A DNA stretch of 64,000 nt from Oikopleura dioica (GCA_907165135.1 OU015566.1:2978501-3042500), one strand, 5' to 3'; counted from the first letter of the stretch, positions 53,665 through 64,000 are shown. Numbers and translations: made by a program. Notes: a model not told the origin generated them from the letters alone.

Positions 53665-53833
53665 TGTTATCTGATCTTATCTCACTGTAAATCTGAAGTC
53701 GACTCAAATTCGTTTAGAGTCGTCCGCGGTCATCACTTGAAAAGGGCCGACCCTAGTTTAGAAAATTTAATTCGTCTGAGGGTATTTCTGTATTACAGCT
53801 CTTATCGCAAGAAACAGGCACCACAAAATATAT

Positions 53834-54910
53834 TCAAGCTTCGAGACATTTTTTCACCAATCTTTCGAACAGAACGTTGCCTTCTTCTTTCGCTTCTTCC
53901 TTACTGTCATCCTGATTTGGTGATGGAGCTTTGTATTCTTTAAGCAAGTCGAAAACTCTCTCAGTGACAGTTTGAGAAACGGCTTTTTGAATTGCGCTTA
54001 ACGATGTTTTCGATGGTTGATGAAGACTTTCAGCTTCTTTTTCTTTCAAATCGCTGCTTTTTGAATTCTCATCGAGTCCCAAAGCTGAATCTTCTGTCTC
54101 CGAGCTAAAAAAATTACCAGTTTTGAGATCGTAAAAGTGTCATACTTTTCTAAAGAGGAAAAATGCTCTTCCTTGATTTCAACTTCCGCCTCTGTTTTCG
54201 GAAATCGCATGGCTTGCATTCCTAAGCAATTTTCATCCTTTTTTGCAAAGAATTCTAGCGCTCGTTTCGCGAAAAGCGGGGTCGGTGGAGCATCGAATAT
54301 TCCGATCTTTACACCTCCTTGATCATTTGCTTCGAGTGAAGGAGCAAATGAAAAATTGGAGAGAAGAGGTTTCTCGGAATTTTTCGCTGGTTGTTCGATT
54401 GTGATGGTTTTTGTTGGGACAGGAGCTGGTGGCGGCAGGTCTTCGAATTCAAACGACGTTCCTTAGGACAATTTTGTTCAAGGAAAGTGATGATAAATGC
54501 GAAAGTTTACCTGATGCTTGGCGGAGAGGTTTTTCGCTCATCATTTCTGAAGAAAAACTTCTAAATCGAGGAGTATGGCTTGATGGAATCGTGCTTTCAA
54601 AGGTTCATGTTGCTCATTTTCACCGAAGAAATCCCAAAAATTCGCATTTCCAAACTTTCCTGAAATCATCCTCCGTTTCATTATCCGCGTCTGACGAGAC
54701 CTCCGTATGTTTTGATTTCCTCCTCGAGCGCTTGGAACTCCTCATCGAAAGATTTTTCTTGAATCTCGCCTCGTGCCACGTTTTTCTGATTCTGATCTCA
54801 TCATCTGTCGCCAAAGGCCCGACAGATTTTGAAACGTCGTCTTTTTCGTTTTCTTCATCTGTTGAAATTGGCTTGATCTTCTGACTTGCTCCAGGGTCAC
54901 GTGAAGCATC
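53834..54910 (-). CDS. Disordered Ser/Lys/Glu-rich protein, unrecognised
   Basis: Several minus-strand exons joined by GT-AG introns. First visible exon: ASRDPGASQKIKPISTDEEN, IRIRKTWHEARFKKNLSMRS, KRSRRKSKHTEVSSDADNET. Then FEFEDLPPPAPVPTKTITIE, FDAPPTPLFAKRALEFFAKK and FPKTEAEVEIKEEHFSSLEK, and a last exon with a helical segment SAIQKAVSQTVTERVFDLLK ending LFERLVKKCLEA at 53836-53834. The basic clusters look like nuclear localisation signals. The N-terminus probably lies further upstream. No domain recognised; nuclear regulatory protein is a guess. Confidence 0.5.
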
Positions 54911-55184
54911 TGTCGAAAAAGTTTTTTTCTTGTGATGAAAAATTCATGTTCTTAAAACTCGAGAAACCTCAATTTTGACCTGGTTTAATTCTTAAAATCC
55001 GGAGTTGTAATTTCTGGCTCCGTTTTAAGTTAGTTTCAAAGTACTTTCTTGTTCAAGTTAAACAGAGCGCATTTTCGTTAGTTTAAAAATTCATCATGCT
55101 TTTTTGTGCCAGTTTCATAATGGATCGAATTCGGAGGATATAAAAAAGGACAAGAGAGAGGAATTCGGGAAGCAAAAAAAAAAA

Positions 55185-55517
55185 ATGAATTTTAGCTTTT
55201 TACTGCAATTTTTGACGGTTTTGAAGGCAAACGAGATCGGTCAAAGTTCATCATGTAAGTGAAAAAATTTCCCGAAGAGAAAGAATTACAAAATTTTTTC
55301 AGGGAGAAATTTATGCGAAAAATGGCCAAATGGAGTTTCCCTGAACTGCGCACGAATCAAGTATCAACTGCGCTCTGGAAAGCCTGACCCCGTCTTTCCC
55401 CAGACTTCGCCGATCAATCTCGAGAGGACCCTTTCTGGCATAAAAGAAATCTTCAACCGCGTTCCCGTCCTACCTCCGAGAACGAATCCGTTTCACTGGA
55501 CAACTTACGAACAATAA
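55185..55517 (+). CDS. Small secreted two-Cys peptide precursor
   Basis: Exons 55185-55254 and 55303-55517 (phase 1) give about 94 aa: signal peptide MNFSFLLQFLTVLKANEIGQ, then WRNLCEKWPNGVSLNCARIK and a Pro-rich C-terminus (KPDPVFPQTSPINLER, VPVLPPRTNPFHWTTYEQ). AATAAA overlaps the stop codon. No family recognised; it may be a peptide hormone-like or matrix component. Its last exon is overlapped antisense by the possible 3' end of the receptor gene. Confidence 0.6.
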
Positions 55518-58016
55518 ACAAAAAAAAAAAACTTTTCCTTTTCCGGAACTTTCGATTTGAATCTCATCTGCCACGGAAAGATGTTTGACGGAAGGAGCTC
55601 TGGAATTCGCGCGAGACTTGATTTTCTCCGATATTTCGTTGAGTTTTGCCAGGGTGTCTGGATGGCACTCCGAGTCGATGGAGAGTTTTCGAGGTTGAAC
55701 GGATTTCAGCGAGAGCGTTTCATAATGATTCGGGATGATTTCGTGATTTGCGTAGATTTGATTCGGTAGAACATGGAAGGAATAGGGCTCATTCGGTTTC
55801 GCATTGGTCGAAGTAAAAAAATATCAAAAGCCAATCAGAACCCGACACTGAACTACCGGTAGACCGACTCCAGAATCAAAGCTTTCAATCTTCCTTGCCA
55901 TTGGAGGAGATGTTCCCACCCCGCAATCCACCGTTCTCGAGCTAATGATACTCTTCGTTGACTTCATCGAGGGCTTTCTCATCAAATTCGACTTTGGCTT
56001 GACCTTCGTTTCAGAATTCGCGAGATCCTTGAGCAGCTGCTCTTGAGTCACTGAAGCGGCTGAGCCTACAGCTGAACCTATTCGGCTAGGTGCCTCGGCA
56101 AATCGACCTGTTTTTAAAGATGAACCAGTAAATTGAATCATTTATTGATGCATTAGATTTATACAGTTTTGTTTTCAGGGAGGAAAATTTCCCGATGTCA
56201 AAAAAGTTTTTACAGAAAAAATCTCAAAATCGTTGTAAGTTAGAATTCTGGGCGATAAATTCGTTGTACGAAATTGGCTTGTCGCCTGATATTCTCCTGC
56301 CTTATTAAGGGTTTCTATTAAATAAATATCCCAGGTAGAGAAGACTTGCTTTCAACCCCTATTCCTATTGCTGGTTCACCGTTTCCTTGTTGTCCGGATG
56401 TCGTCCTTCCTGATGGTTTTGGATTATAGGGCCTTGTGGAGTTCGAATTCTTGGACGATCTCCATTTTAGAAAACCGAGGAATCCAAAGGCGAGAATAAT
56501 AAACAGGAAAACGACGTTTATGATGACTACGCTGATGATCAAATCGTCTCGTTTTGGTTCTTCCTCAGATTGGTCTTTCGCTTTTCGTTGAAAGTTATTC
56601 TACAAATTTTGATGGTTATATTTTTAAAAGAGTAAATTTCAAGAACATACCGGAAAATGCATTGGATTGAAAACAAAAGGAGTGTGCTCTGTCTTTGGCT
56701 TTGTTGTTGCATAATATCTTGGCGTCACTGCATTTTGACTCATGATTTCATGTTCAATTTCCGGCCTCGATAAAAGCTCGTGCGTTGTGGTCGTCGTTTT
56801 CGCCGTTGTCGTTGTTGTTTTCTTTGCCATCGTCATCGTTGACGCTGGTGTTGCCACGACTGGAGGCGGGCCCATGTAGAGAATATCATCTCGCCGCTCG
56901 AAAGGGATTTGTGTTGGTTTGCGAAGAGTATCGGGGCCAGAGTAGGCGAGTTTTAGTTGATCCGCGTAGCCAGTGTCTGTGAATTCAATCACGATTTGGT
57001 GTCCACCGCCAGCCAGGTAAATCGTTGCATCGAGTAATTCTGACCAGGAGCATCCTTTTTAGATATAGAGAGATTTTTGTTCATGGACTACTGTACCTGA
57101 TTTGAAGATTTCAATATTGTCAATCTTCACTCTCGCCGTATCCCGCTGCCCGAGCATCATAAAAATCTTGTACGTCCCTTTTGCTCGGACGAAGAAATAG
57201 CTTGTCATTCTCAGAACGAAAGCTTTGTCCGTTTGAATCCCATAAATGATTGGTTCTTCTTCGGGACCTTCAAAAGTTGCTTCAGAGATTCGCTTTTCTA
57301 GGTCGGCTTCAGGGAGGGTTTCGAATTCGGGAAGGTAGCCGCAGTCGACTTTATTGGATTTCCAGTACTCGAGCTCTTTTTGATTTGGTCAAAAACAACA
57401 TCAGAAAAAATGATTAATCAAATAAATACCAATCAAATTAGGGGGTTGCCCTGGAAAAAAGCGACACCATGCGAGTGGATATCTTTTTTTTCTCAGGGGC
57501 AGAGGACCCCGCTTGCTGGAAGACTTCTATTATTTCGGAAGAAATCAATTTTTAATTGAATTGTTATTTGACCAATTCCTATGGGCAAACTTTGCTTACA
57601 CGCCATATCTCTATCCGGGCAGCAATCTCCCCTCCTCGTACAATCTGTATCACATTGACACGCGTAATCCCCTCTCCACTGCCCATTACACCTATTCACG
57701 CAGCTCGTACTCGTCCAGCAATTCGTCACTTGTCTCAATGTATGCTGACATTCTCCAACCAACAGGGGCCATTCGGAGACGCTCTGATCCGCGCAAAAAG
57801 GAAGACATTTTTGGTCAATTGATTCTTTCGCGCAACAGTCTTTTCGCATGAAATCGGTTTTTGTGATGATTTCATTTTCTGTCGGATCAGATTGATCTTT
57901 TGTTTTGCCAGTTAGGTAGCATCGCTGGACTTTGTGAATTTGCATTTTGCAGGACTCAGTTGCCATTGAAAGGGAGTCGACCATGTTTGCAGCTGTGCAC
58001 ATTTGGCTGCAGTCGT
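55470..58016 (-). CDS. Somatomedin-B / PA14-like single-pass receptor
   Basis: N-terminal exon (from 58016): Cys-rich DCSQMCTAANMVDSLSMATE and KDCCAKESIDQKCLPFC, then a somatomedin-B domain, CNGQWRGDYACQCDTDC then GDCCPDRDMACK. Next a PA14/galactose-binding-like domain: SYFFVRAKGTYKIFMMLGQR, DTARVKIDNIEIFKSG, LAGGGHQIVIEFTDTGYADQ and LKLAYSGPDT. Then a short Thr-rich stem, a TM helix (IISVVIINVVFLFIILAFGF at about 56540) and a cytoplasmic tail with SRTVDCGVGTSPP, FDSGVGL and Ser-rich stretches. The first exon with the signal peptide was not found, and the 3' end (55470 or earlier) is uncertain because a T-run precedes an overlap with the plus-strand gene. PA14 often binds carbohydrate; SMB mediates protein interactions. 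Confidence 0.72.
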
Positions 58017-58287
58017 CTGAAAACAGAGGTTGCCATTGGTATAATAATCATGTTAGAGTAATCTCATCGAAACGTCGGATAATTCTGACAAGAAAGCAGC
58101 AACTTGATAAATATCGACCGCTGCGCATTCTCGATATTTGACCATCACACATTTTCGATACAGAGAAAAATGGTCAAAGAGATTACTTTATCAATAAATC
58201 AAACTGAAAAGGTACAGTCTCTTCTAGAAAAAAAATTTCCAGCACATCATTCTAGTAACTCGTTAATTCTAGTGGGTTCTAGAAAGA

Positions 58288-58678
58288 ATGAAAGAAGACC
58301 CTACTTTGAAGATCAAAGTCTTTCCATCAGTTTTCTCCTCAGCAAGTAATTACGGAGCCGATGCGATAAAATTCAACAATTATGAGCCGTGGATGCCCGA
58401 GTCTGAAAGCGCGATTCTCAGCGAAACCCCCTGGTTGTATCTTTATTTGATTATTCCAACTCTCTCTCCATTTGTTTTTATTCTTTATATGTTCATACAA
58501 GTTGCCAAAGAAGGTTAGAGCTACTGTATTTCGTAATCAATTCTTATGAAATTAAGGCGGAAAACTTCGATCAATGAGGCGAGAAACATCTTTGTCTAGA
58601 AGAAATGCAATGCCAAAAGAATCACTACGGTTTCTTCCTTTTTGGGGAAATTTTCAAGGAAAAAAAATAAATATTTAA
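58288..58678 (+). CDS. Small single-TM protein, unrecognised
   Basis: Exons 58288-58513 and 58557-58678 join with phase 1 to about 115 aa: MKEDPTLKIKVFPSVFSSAS, a polar stretch, TM helix LYLYLIIPTLSPFVFILYMF, then a basic C-terminus (GKLRSMRRETSLSRRNAMPK). AATAAA lies within the last codons. An upstream exon (58168-58210, starting MVKEITLSINQTEK) could add residues if spliced in. Signal-anchor topology is likely; no family recognised. Confidence 0.55.
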
Positions 58679-58881
58679 GCGGAAAATTCAAAAATCGCGG
58701 TCGAACTCGAACAATATCTGAGATGTCCTCCAATTCCGTCCCTTCGCCGAAAATTCGAATCAAGTAAATATGCTTTTTTAATTCTCAAAAAAATTTCTTT
58801 CAAAAAGAGAGCCAATAATGAAACTCATCAAAAAAGAGAAGAAAACTCGACGATCTTCAAGCTGCTCCGATCTAACCTCTG

Positions 58882-59707
58882 CTACTGCTCTTTCAAGCCC
58901 GCAGAGTACTCGAACAACATGATGAGTTGAAAATTCGTCTCACCTGTTATTTCATGTTCGCAGCATTCTTTCAGCGAAATATCATCTCTCAAATAAAGCG
59001 TCTTTGAAACTGTGTGTTCATAATTGCCCGTCGCAGTCCGGAAAGTCCCGATAATGACCAATTCTTCTGGCATTCGCGGAAGACCAGGAAACGAAGCGAC
59101 CCATTGAAGGCGAACTTTTGACGTTTCTCCTGGAGTCCTCCAGCGAATCGTGTCCAAAAGCTGGGTGAGATCTCGCTCTCCGCAGCGATACGCTTCTTGA
59201 GACGAGTCGAGTACTTTCCAGTAGCCGCTCGTTTTGTTCGTTTTTAAATCTTTTGCTTGAAGAAAAAACTCGGTGAAGACCAGTCCATTATTCGCAAAGA
59301 CATCCACTTCGACGATGTCTTCTCTTTGGAAGGTGTAATAGACTGGCTTGATTTGAAGACCAGTTTTTGAAGGAACCATACTTGTTCTGACAACGGGACA
59401 CATTTGATCACCGACGTTTTCTTGAGCCTCGATAAACTCATTTTCTGGGACTTTCGCGGATGAATTTTAATTGAAAAATGAGCAAAAATCAATCATCAAT
59501 TTCTCGCGTTCTTTTCATTAAAAAATCCGCTCCTGTAACAGCCGAAATCTCTAGAATCCTTCCATCCCTCGGATCCGTCAACTGTGGCGCCTCTTTCTCT
59601 AGAATCACCTTCTGCGTTGGATAAAGCTGCGAACTCGGAACGCGCTGTCCTGTTCCAGCTTCAAAGTGAGAAAAAGAAATTGCCGCGGCGAAGAAATACT
59701 TGAGCAT
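58882..59707 (-). CDS. Secreted reeler-domain protein
   Basis: Signal peptide MLKYFFAAAISFSHFEAGTG at 59707. The second exon carries the reeler pattern: GLVFTEFFLQAKDLKTNKTS (domain consensus xFxGFLLQARD), GYWKVLDSSQEAYRCGERDL, TIRWRTPGETSKVRLQWVAS and LPRMPEELVIIGTFRTATGN. There is no GT between the end of exon 1 and the frame of exon 2, so the intron near 59450-59510 must be non-canonical; GA-AG with phase 1 fits. The stop at 58884-58882 may be bypassed by a GTGAGA donor giving a short hydrophobic tail. Reeler proteins include insect immune proteins and ferric-chelate reductase-like proteins. Confidence 0.68.
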
Positions 59708-59709
59708 CT

Positions 59710-60530
59710 TGGCCCTTATTTTCTTCGCAACCGACAGATTTCACAAAATTTATAAATTTGTTCAAAAAAGAAAGTCAAAAGACAAGCGCGGAGGGATGCA
59801 ATTTTCGCCCGGCGCATCATTCTTTTTAAACAAACGAGGAAGGGATTCCATTCTCGGATTTACGTTCTAATAAATGCCTACAAGAAGACATAGGATTGGA
59901 AAATTCTGGTTCATAAGCGTGAATCTGATTTATATACCATCTTCCGAGTCTTCGTTCAAGTTTCAGAAAAGAATTATTCATAATAAAGTATTGTCAATAC
60001 CTGCTAGTTTACTTAGCCATCACTTTTGAACTTCGCCTAGGTATATCAATTTTTTGGATGCTAGACAATAATTTTTGCTCTTTCGACTTGGCTTTGAATG
60101 ACAGCTTCAAGAAAACGAATCAAGAGTTTAAAAATTCATTGGGAAAAAAAGCTGCAATTGCATTTGATGATTTTTTTATCAACGATGATCGATTAATTAT
60201 AATGAATTCTGTAATTAAAATAAAAAGTCTTCCGCAAAAACCCCCGATAATTTCTTTCACAGAAGCACTGTGATTAAAATCAAATGAGATTCACCCAGAT
60301 CAGAAGCTCGCCTCAGGCGTGAACTTAAAAAGAGAAGAACCAATCAAAGTCGATAGAAAAAAAGGGTTGAGAGAAACGTAGTAAATTTCATTGATTTCCC
60401 TCGCGCCTCTTTATTGATTCAATATTGGCACAAAGAAAAATATATTTATATGAGATATTTCTAAACATCAAAGGTAAGAAAACAAGCAAACTATTTCTCT
60501 GCAAAAAATTATTTGATATTTTGCCATAAA
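59710..60530. other. Intergenic with one doubtful ORF
   Basis: AT-rich. The 71-aa plus ORF at 60058-60273 (MLDNNFCSFDLALNDSFKKT, later FDDFFINDDRLIIMNSVIKI) is helical and compositionally protein-like, but it has no signal peptide, splice or polyA support, so I leave it as a possible small gene. Confidence 0.35.
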
Positions 60531-60534
60531 TCGG

Positions 60535-61061
60535 GGCATAATACAAATTTTGGAACTTTTCAGCCTTGGACGGGGAAAAAAAGGAACTTTTAAGCTTGGA
60601 CGAGAAAAAAAAAGGAACAGTTAAGCTTGGACGACGAAAAAAAGGAACTGTTAAGCTTGGACGAGGAAAAAAAGGAACTGTTAAGCTTGGAAGAGGAAAA
60701 AAAGGAATTTTCGATTTGGAAAATTTTTTTCAAATTAAATTTTAAGGGTTTTTAAGGCCTCCCGGCCTAATGAAACCCCGTTTAAATGAAAGAGAGGATC
60801 GAAAGGAACATTTTAAGGGGGGTTCCTCTAGGCCGGTAGGCCTCTAACACCCTTAAAATTAAATTTGAAAAAAATTTTCCAAATCGAAAATTCCTTTTTT
60901 TACTCGTCCAAGCTTAGCAGTTCCTTTTTTTCCTCTTCCAAGCTTAAAAGTTCCTTTTTTTCCCCGTCCAAGCTTAAAAGTTCCTTTTTTTCGTCGTCCA
61001 CCCTTAGAAATTCCTTTAACTACTCGTCCAAGCTTAATTGTTCCAAAAATTGTATTACGCC
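60535..61061. mobile_element. Fold-back hAT-type element with internal tandem repeats, 527 bp
   Basis: Ends GGCATAATACAAATTTTGGAAC and its near complement (2 mismatches in 22), flanked by the 8-bp direct repeat TAAATCGG (60527-60534 and 61062-61069). Each arm of about 220 bp is built of some five ~30-bp units of the type ggaactgttaagcttggacg plus a purine-run spacer, in opposite orientation on the two arms. The inner arms also pair (ttccaaatcgaaaattcc type). The centre carries aggcctcccggcct and its counterpart. No ORF of its own. Confidence 0.88.
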
Positions 61062-61497
61062 TAAATCGGAGATGAAAAAGATAAGACGAAAAATCGCCCC
61101 TTCAAATTGAAATCTTTGAATTTTAAATTGTTATTTTTCTAGACAAGTTTTTTCTTTACTTAAATTTTACTATCTGCGCTTTTATAGCCTCTCGAGACTG
61201 GGCCGGATTGGGCAATAAAAATCTGTTGACCTTTTATATTCACGAAACAAAAAAATTCAGAAACGCGCGGAAAAAACAACAGTCAAACGAACTAAAAAGC
61301 TAATTGAAAATTGAAAAGAGAAAACAAAAAGAAGCGCTGGAAAAGCGGGTCAACTATTTGGCTTTCAATGGAGAATGCAGTTTGCTGGAAACAAGAGGAT
61401 AAAAATTAAGAAACCGGGCTCTGAAATTGAAGGAAAATCTTTTTAAGGAAAATTTTAAGCGAAAATTTCTGAAAAAATAATTATTTTTTCGTTTTAA

Positions 61498-62792
61498 GGG
61501 TAATGGTATACATCGGCGCGTCGCTGCTCGCTCGATCCGCGCTCCGCCAGAACCAATTTTTCACGAAGCTGTTAAATCTGAACGGATAAAGATTTTTTCA
61601 AAATTCAAAAAGATTCTGAATAATTAAAGTCTCTTTTATAAACACAGCAAAAATGGAAATGATTGTCAAAGAGGAACTATCTGAAAATTGCAAGTTTTCT
61701 TCAAATGACATTTTCTTCAACATTTCTCATCCAAAATTTTTAAAAATTAGACTGTCTTGTAGAGAATCGTCAGCTCTACAAATCCTGTTTTTTAGATTTA
61801 TGTTTTAAGCTTTCATTAATTTTACATCGCAATTTGTAAAGAGCGCTACTTCTTCTCGCGCCTCTCCGCTCTCTATTTCTTACGCCACGACTTCACAGCG
61901 CTGACTTCAAGGTCGCCTATTAAAATCCGAAGAGCTTGAAACAAAAATCTGAAAAACAGGATTTGTAGAGGTCGTCACTTCCAACCTTTCGGGATCCCGA
62001 ATGTTTCGGGATTTCCCGAATCTTTCGGGATTACTCCCGAATCTTTCGGGAATTCCCGAACCTTTCGGGATCGCCCGAATCATTCGGGAATTTCGTTGAG
62101 GATTACGTTATAAAAAAGTGGTATAAATGCCGAATTCGGGCATTTTACTTATCAAAAAGATAACTCTAGCTGCCTTCGTCAAATTCGATGGTCTAAGAAG
62201 GCCAAACCTTGTTTAAATTGTGAATTTGCAGTCAAAGAGAATGTGTGCGCTCCGCGCCTGTCTTATAGAGAACTTCATGAGTTATAAATCCAACTATTCG
62301 TGTAAATTATTTTTTTCCTTCGTGTCTTCATTTGCTTCAATAAAGATGTACTTAGACGTTACTATTTTGCTTAAGATATTTTCTCGGACAGAAATCATTC
62401 AAAAATCATCCCCGAAAGGTTCGAAGACAAAAAGGCCCATTTTCACTGCGAATGTTTCGGGAAATCCCGAAACATTCGGGATACCGAAAGGTTGGAAGAT
62501 TCAACCATTTGTAGAGCTGACGATTCTCTACAAGACAGTCTAATTTTTAAAAATTTTGGATGAGAAATGATGAAGAAAATGTCATTTGAAGAAAACTGGC
62601 AATTTTCAGATAGTTCCTTTTTGACAATCATTTCCATTTTTGCTGTGTTTATAAAAGAGACTTTAATTATTCAGAATCTTTTTGAATTTTGAAAAAATCT
62701 TTATCCGTTTAGATTTTACGGCCTCGTGAGAAATAGGTTCTGGCGAAGCGCGGATCGAGCGAGCAGCGCCGCGCCGATGTATACCATTACCC
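61498..62792. mobile_element. TTAA-flanked element with ~300-bp inverted repeats, 1,295 bp
   Basis: Left end GGGTAATGGTATACATCGGC and right complement, flanked by TTAA (61494-61497, 62793-62796). The arms stay alignable for about 290 bp with scattered differences (for example the gattgtcaaagaggaactatctga region and its complement near 62600-62630, and the agagaatcgtcagctctac segment near 61762 and 62505). The centre holds a CCCGAA/TTCGGG palindrome array. No transposase. It lies directly upstream of the sulfotransferase gene and may have displaced its 5' exon. Confidence 0.9.
61985..62095. repeat. Array of CCCGAAnnnTTCGGG palindromes
   Basis: Five consecutive ~17-24-bp units of the form cccgaatctttcggga, each a hairpin. 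A further related copy lies at about 62453-62485 (gtttcgggaaatcccgaaac). Inside the TTAA element. Confidence 0.85.
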
Positions 62793-62826
62793 TTAAAATT
62801 TGAAAAAAATTTAGGATGAAAAATAA

Positions 62827-64000
62827 ATGCAAACCGGAAAAATTCTAAAGCCCCGAAAAGACAGGAACCGCTTTAACCCTTCTCCTTGGCGGAATCTCAT
62901 TCATAATCACAACCCTCTTGTTAAAAATTCATCGGTAAGCCTCTTTTTCAGACTAAATCACTCGATTTTAATTTTTAATAATTTTAGCCTCCAAGATGAT
63001 CTGTTGCTGGCAAAACTGACTCTTTCGGAAGAAGAAAGTCTTGTGTCAAAGTTGACGCGAATTTCGCAGCCGGCAAATCTGGCAAGCTCCTCGAAAAGGG
63101 AAAAGTCGAAGCTTTCGCTGTTGAAATTTGAAAGAAGAGCTGAACATGTGAAAAATTATTGTGAAAATGTTCTGACGGCGAAGGATCTTAATGAGTATGA
63201 ATCGCCAACACTAGGTACGAAAACACTAGAAAAAGGGGTTTTCGACGCTGTTTTCGTAGATTATTGGGACTCATGGAATTGGGATGAAAATGAAGTCGAC
63301 GATGATGGCTTTTCCCGAGCTCGAAGAGAAGAAAATGAAGAAAAAACCGAATCTCCTCCTACTCGGCCTTCGTTAACTTATCACAAAGATTTTCACCAAC
63401 ATGGCCCGACCGGTAAGATAACAAAATAAAACATCGCTGAATCCGTTCTAGCGGTGGCTCCAGCTTATAATTTCTTGGTCTCGGTTCCGGAAAAATGTGG
63501 CTCTGAATTCTGGTTTGCGATTATTGAATACTTGAATTTTCCACAGCCGAGTTGGCCGAAAGATTCAACAGACAAGGTCAGTTTTTCTCCAATTTTTTTC
63601 TTCATCAACCATTGTTCAGAAATATCATCAACGAAAATATCTGCTTCCAATGGTCAGCTCGATAGATGGCGCTTCAGAATCACTCATGAAAAAAGGAAGT
63701 ACAGTAGCTGTCGTAAGACATCCTTTCCTCCGACTGTACTCCGCCTACACTGGATTCTTCAAAGGAGGAAATCTTTACAGAGACCGTGAATTTGCTTTTT
63801 GGGTAATTTATATTTCGAAAAAATCACCAACGAAATTAAGTGGACTGAACAATCAGGTTCTTTTTACGAACTGTTCGACCGCCATCCCCACATTCGCGAA
63901 AATATCTACGATTTGAAAGAAACAAAAGAATCATTCCAGAGCCAAGCGCGCGATTTCTTCACCTTCCCGGAATTCATCGAATTCGTGATTATCGAACTCT
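62827..64000 (+). CDS. Carbohydrate sulfotransferase (Sulfotransfer_2 type), partial at right edge
   Basis: The first supported exon encodes a TM segment in the frame TGTALTLLLGGISFIITTLL, ending CG at 62936 (phase 2), which joins exon 2 (from about 62990) LQDDLLLAKLTLSEEESLV. The stem is long and charged. Catalytic exons: VAPAYNFLVSVPEKCGSEFW (5' PAPS loop), STVAVVRHPFLRLYSAYTGF (3' PAPS loop VRHPFxRLxSAY), then FYELFDRHPHIRENIY and FFTFPEFIEFVI to the edge. This is the chondroitin/HNK-1-type sulfotransferase family, a Golgi type II enzyme. The start codon is unclear: the TM frame meets a TAA just upstream (62844), the in-frame ATG in the other frame does not fit the splice phase, and the TTAA element ends 30 bases further up. 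Confidence 0.8.

Noticed and set aside
53504..53707. 67-aa minus ORF
   Set aside because: Covers the tRNA-Gln gene; the translated tRNA pattern is an artefact.
57513..57851. 112-aa plus ORF rich in Tyr/Ser
   Set aside because: Antisense of the somatomedin-B exon, whose cysteine pattern is unambiguous.
60540..61050. CRISPR-like array of ~30-bp repeats
   Set aside because: Units are adjacent or degenerate, arranged as inverted arms with an 8-bp duplication, in a eukaryotic genome.
60865..61110. 81-aa Ser/Lys repeat ORF
   Set aside because: Produced by the tandem units of the fold-back element.

Overview
The window looks like nuclear DNA from an appendicularian tunicate, most likely Oikopleura dioica or a close relative; this is an inference from gene structure and content, with no database search. 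Introns are mostly 37-60 nt, genes sit tens of bases apart on both strands, co-oriented genes are separated by 50-150 nt with an AG acceptor just before each start codon (the layout of trans-spliced operons), several introns look non-canonical (GC-AG, GA-AG), and the recognisable genes are those of a chordate (STEEP1, ILF2, NUP54, MRRF, RRS1, PGAP2, GNL1, a delphilin-like formin, an N-terminal RASSF). ORFs are therefore usually exons; I joined exons by phase and family alignment.

Layout. 1-7.1 kb: a multi-domain C-type lectin (minus, cut by the left edge), a Speedy/RINGO cell-cycle regulator, a kelch-like membrane protein whose intron holds a repeat complex, and two small convergent membrane or secreted protein genes. 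7.2-14.1 kb: a TTAA-type element followed by a ~3 kb tandem duplication carrying a four-TM protein gene twice; the second copy has a 661-bp TTAA element that is absent at the matching site of the first. 14.1-16.1 kb: first member of a Thr-rich, eight-cysteine membrane protein family. 16.3-21 kb: a delphilin-like formin (minus) with a transthyretin/HIUase-like gene nested antisense in its largest intron, beside a 280-bp hAT-type element. 21.6-22.6 kb: a RASSF9/10-like gene. 22.6-25.5 kb: gene-poor, with dispersed palindromes.

25.5-42.2 kb: five minus-strand genes in probable operon order STEEP1, ILF2, NUP54, MRRF, RRS1. NUP54 has plus-strand genes nested in two introns, including two more eight-cysteine Thr-rich family members. 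STEEP1 is cut inside an exon by a complete Ty3/gypsy-type LTR retrotransposon with identical 256-bp LTRs and a 4-bp target duplication. 42.7-47.8 kb: two probable two-gene operons, PGAP2 then a Ras-family GTPase, and GNL1 then a UEV-RING protein.

48-60 kb: a secreted kelch-like protein, a secreted Thr-rich protein, a type II protein that joins an O-fucosyltransferase-like domain to a WSCD-like sulfotransferase, a Kunitz inhibitor, tRNA-Gln(CTG), a disordered hypothetical protein, a somatomedin-B/PA14 receptor, a reeler-domain protein and small secreted or membrane proteins. 60.5-62.8 kb: a fold-back hAT-type element and a third TTAA element with ~300-bp inverted repeats. 62.8-64 kb: a carbohydrate sulfotransferase running off the right edge.

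Two themes recur. One is a concentration of secreted or surface proteins with Thr-rich stems and the enzymes that would glycosylate and sulfate such proteins. The other is a high load of small TIR elements, several inserted inside exons or introns with readable target duplications.
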